DNA of 64,000 nucleotides from an uncultured Bacteroidales bacterium (GTDB lineage: Bacteria; Bacteroidota; Bacteroidia; Bacteroidales; F082): assembly GCA_900318085.1 (NCBI GenBank), contig ONJF01000016.1:32356-96355 (forward strand). Direction: 5' to 3'. Below are positions 63,339 through 64,000 of this stretch, one piece after another. A model generated the notes under the pieces. It did no database searches. It was not told the DNA's origin and was given only the letters and a program-made list of their open reading frames with translations. Position numbers and translations under genes: made by a program. How positions within the stretch are numbered: position 1 is the stretch's first letter; each line of letters begins with the position of its first letter.

Positions 63339-63836
63339 TCAACGTTTGTTTTGCAATCTTTCCTCGCAGTCGAGCAGAAACTGGTAGTGGTAACGGTTGA
63401 AGAGCCCCATCTTGCAGAGCAGTTCAATGTCTTCATGGCTCATCCACATGACAGAAGCAACCTCTTCCTCTTGTAGACGCAACATTTCGGCAGGGACGTT
63501 GCTTTTCAACATGTATAACAAGGTGAATTTATATTCGTAGCGCCTAATCTTCACCAATTTAAGCTCGCTCTTTGTCGCCGAAAGGCCAATTTCTTCTTTC
63601 AATTCACGCAACATGGCCTGGGCAAAATCATGTTCGCCACTCTGCACATGCCCTGCCGTAGTGGAATAGTAATTCCCTTTCCTTGGTGCCACTTTCTGGA
63701 TCAGGTACTGCCCTTGATCGTTGTAGACATAGACTGCCACAATGGGTATCATCAGACCGGGAGGCACACGTTGCCCCCGCTCGATGGTCTGCCCAGTGGG
63801 TTTCAAGTCCTTATCATACAAATCCAAGATTTCCAT
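63339..63836 (-). CDS. Nudix hydrolase
   Basis: ATG 63836 (MEILDLYDKDLKPTG) gives 165 aa. The Nudix box is present as GHVQSGEHDFAQAMLRELKE followed by EIG; the catalytic RE and EE residues are kept, but 8 rather than 7 residues separate the first Glu from RE, so the loop is one residue longer than the consensus. The start (DLYDxxLKPTGQTIERGQ) is like that of isopentenyl-diphosphate-isomerase-related or housecleaning Nudix proteins (YfcD type). Substrate unknown, a nucleoside diphosphate derivative being most likely. The gene is single, with a TATATTTGC box at 63868-63860 just in front. Confidence 0.85.
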   Translation of the reverse strand: MEILDLYDKDLKPTGQTIERGQRVPPGLMIPIVAVYVYNDQGQYLIQKVAPRKGNYYSTTAGHVQSGEHDFAQAMLRELKEEIGLSATKSELKLVKIRRYEYKFTLLYMLKSNVPAEMLRLQEEEVASVMWMSHEDIELLCKMGLFNRYHYQFLLDCEERLQNKR

Positions 63837-63885
63837 GTTGCGACAATTGGATTGGCGATGCAAATATAGAAAAAAAACACAAAAA

Positions 63886-63920
63886 GAAAGGCAACCCTTC
63901 CGGATTGCCTTTCCGTTTTT
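63886..63920. terminator. Bidirectional terminator-like hairpin
   Basis: GAAAGGCAA (63886-63894) pairs with TTGCCTTTC (63905-63913) around a 10-nt loop. On the plus strand a T-run follows, and on the minus strand an A-rich tract in front becomes a T-rich tail. It probably ends the minus-strand gene that enters from the right edge. Confidence 0.6.
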
Positions 63921-63932
63921 TACATCGAATCT

Positions 63933-63960
63933 GTAGAGACGGTGTGCACACCGTCTCTAC
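63933..63960. repeat. Perfect 28-bp palindrome, REP-like
   Basis: GTAGAGACGGTGTG is followed directly by its exact reverse complement. The GAGACG/CGTCTC core also occurs in the hairpin at 45577-45596. I recall GTAGAGACGC-type palindromes as dispersed intergenic repeats in several phyla, but cannot verify this copy's spread. Confidence 0.65.
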
Positions 63961-63975
63961 ATCATCCGATGGTCA

Positions 63976-64000
63976 TTATTGCATGACTGTGACGCGCTTG
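63976..64000 (-). CDS. C-terminal end of a gene cut by the right edge
   Basis: Read on the minus strand from 64000 the last codons give KRVTVMQ and TAA (stop at 63978-63976). A basic, hydrophobic ending of this kind is common in T9SS sorting domains, like the KRINIMR and KRVSVIR ends of the C25 peptidases in this window. Only seven codons are visible, so the product is not known. Confidence 0.35.

Overview
The window looks like chromosome from a member of the Bacteroidota, most likely an uncultured anaerobic Bacteroidales. Three things point there. Promoters carry the Bacteroidota -7 box (TAnnTTTG), often with a TTTG about 19-22 nt upstream. At least ten large secreted proteins end in type IX secretion system (T9SS) sorting domains. 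The energy genes are an Rnf complex and an ADP-forming acyl-CoA ligase. No rRNA, tRNA, CRISPR array, transposase or phage gene was recognised.

Region 1 (1-9819, plus 16486-18018) is a surface-glycan locus: a methyltransferase (cut by the left edge), GT4 and GT2 glycosyltransferases, a YfhO-type membrane protein and a Wzx-type flippase. It contains a visibly AT-richer block (5008-8575) with a CDP-glycerol glycerophosphotransferase homologue, an asparagine-synthase-like amidoligase without a glutaminase domain, a TagD-like cytidylyltransferase and a LicD phosphotransferase. Next to it, divergently transcribed, is an unusual fusion of a short-chain dehydrogenase to a second TagD-like domain. Together these suggest synthesis of a CDP-polyol and transfer of polyol phosphate to a surface polymer.

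Region 2 (9898-16475) holds two tandem, recently duplicated T9SS cargo proteins, translationally coupled through a TTGA overlap.

Region 3 (18028-25215) has a YihY/BrkB membrane protein, an RseC-like protein and the operon rnfBCDGEA. rnfA, the last gene, appears broken by an internal 37-nt deletion that removes a conserved cysteine segment. A terminator follows.

Region 4 (25436-50515) is a 25-kb array of secreted T9SS cargo: three gingipain-like C25 peptidases, each with a His/Cys pair 33 residues apart, and three large repeat proteins that share an unrecognised domain just before the sorting signal. A lipoprotein and an outer-membrane barrel gene are embedded in it.

Region 5 (50687-63836, all on the minus strand) holds a GIN-domain lipoprotein, a small membrane protein, a GntR/ABC transporter operon, a radical-SAM/SPASM enzyme with a tiny partner lipoprotein, two T9SS-exported CotH-kinase proteins around a membrane protein, an ADP-forming acyl-CoA ligase and a Nudix hydrolase. 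Several intergenic gaps contain palindromic elements, the clearest being a 232-bp element with 28-bp imperfect terminal inverted repeats at 54827-55058. The right edge clips the last codons of another minus-strand gene that may also be T9SS cargo.

All domain names come from reading motifs by eye, without database searches. Coordinates include the stop codon.
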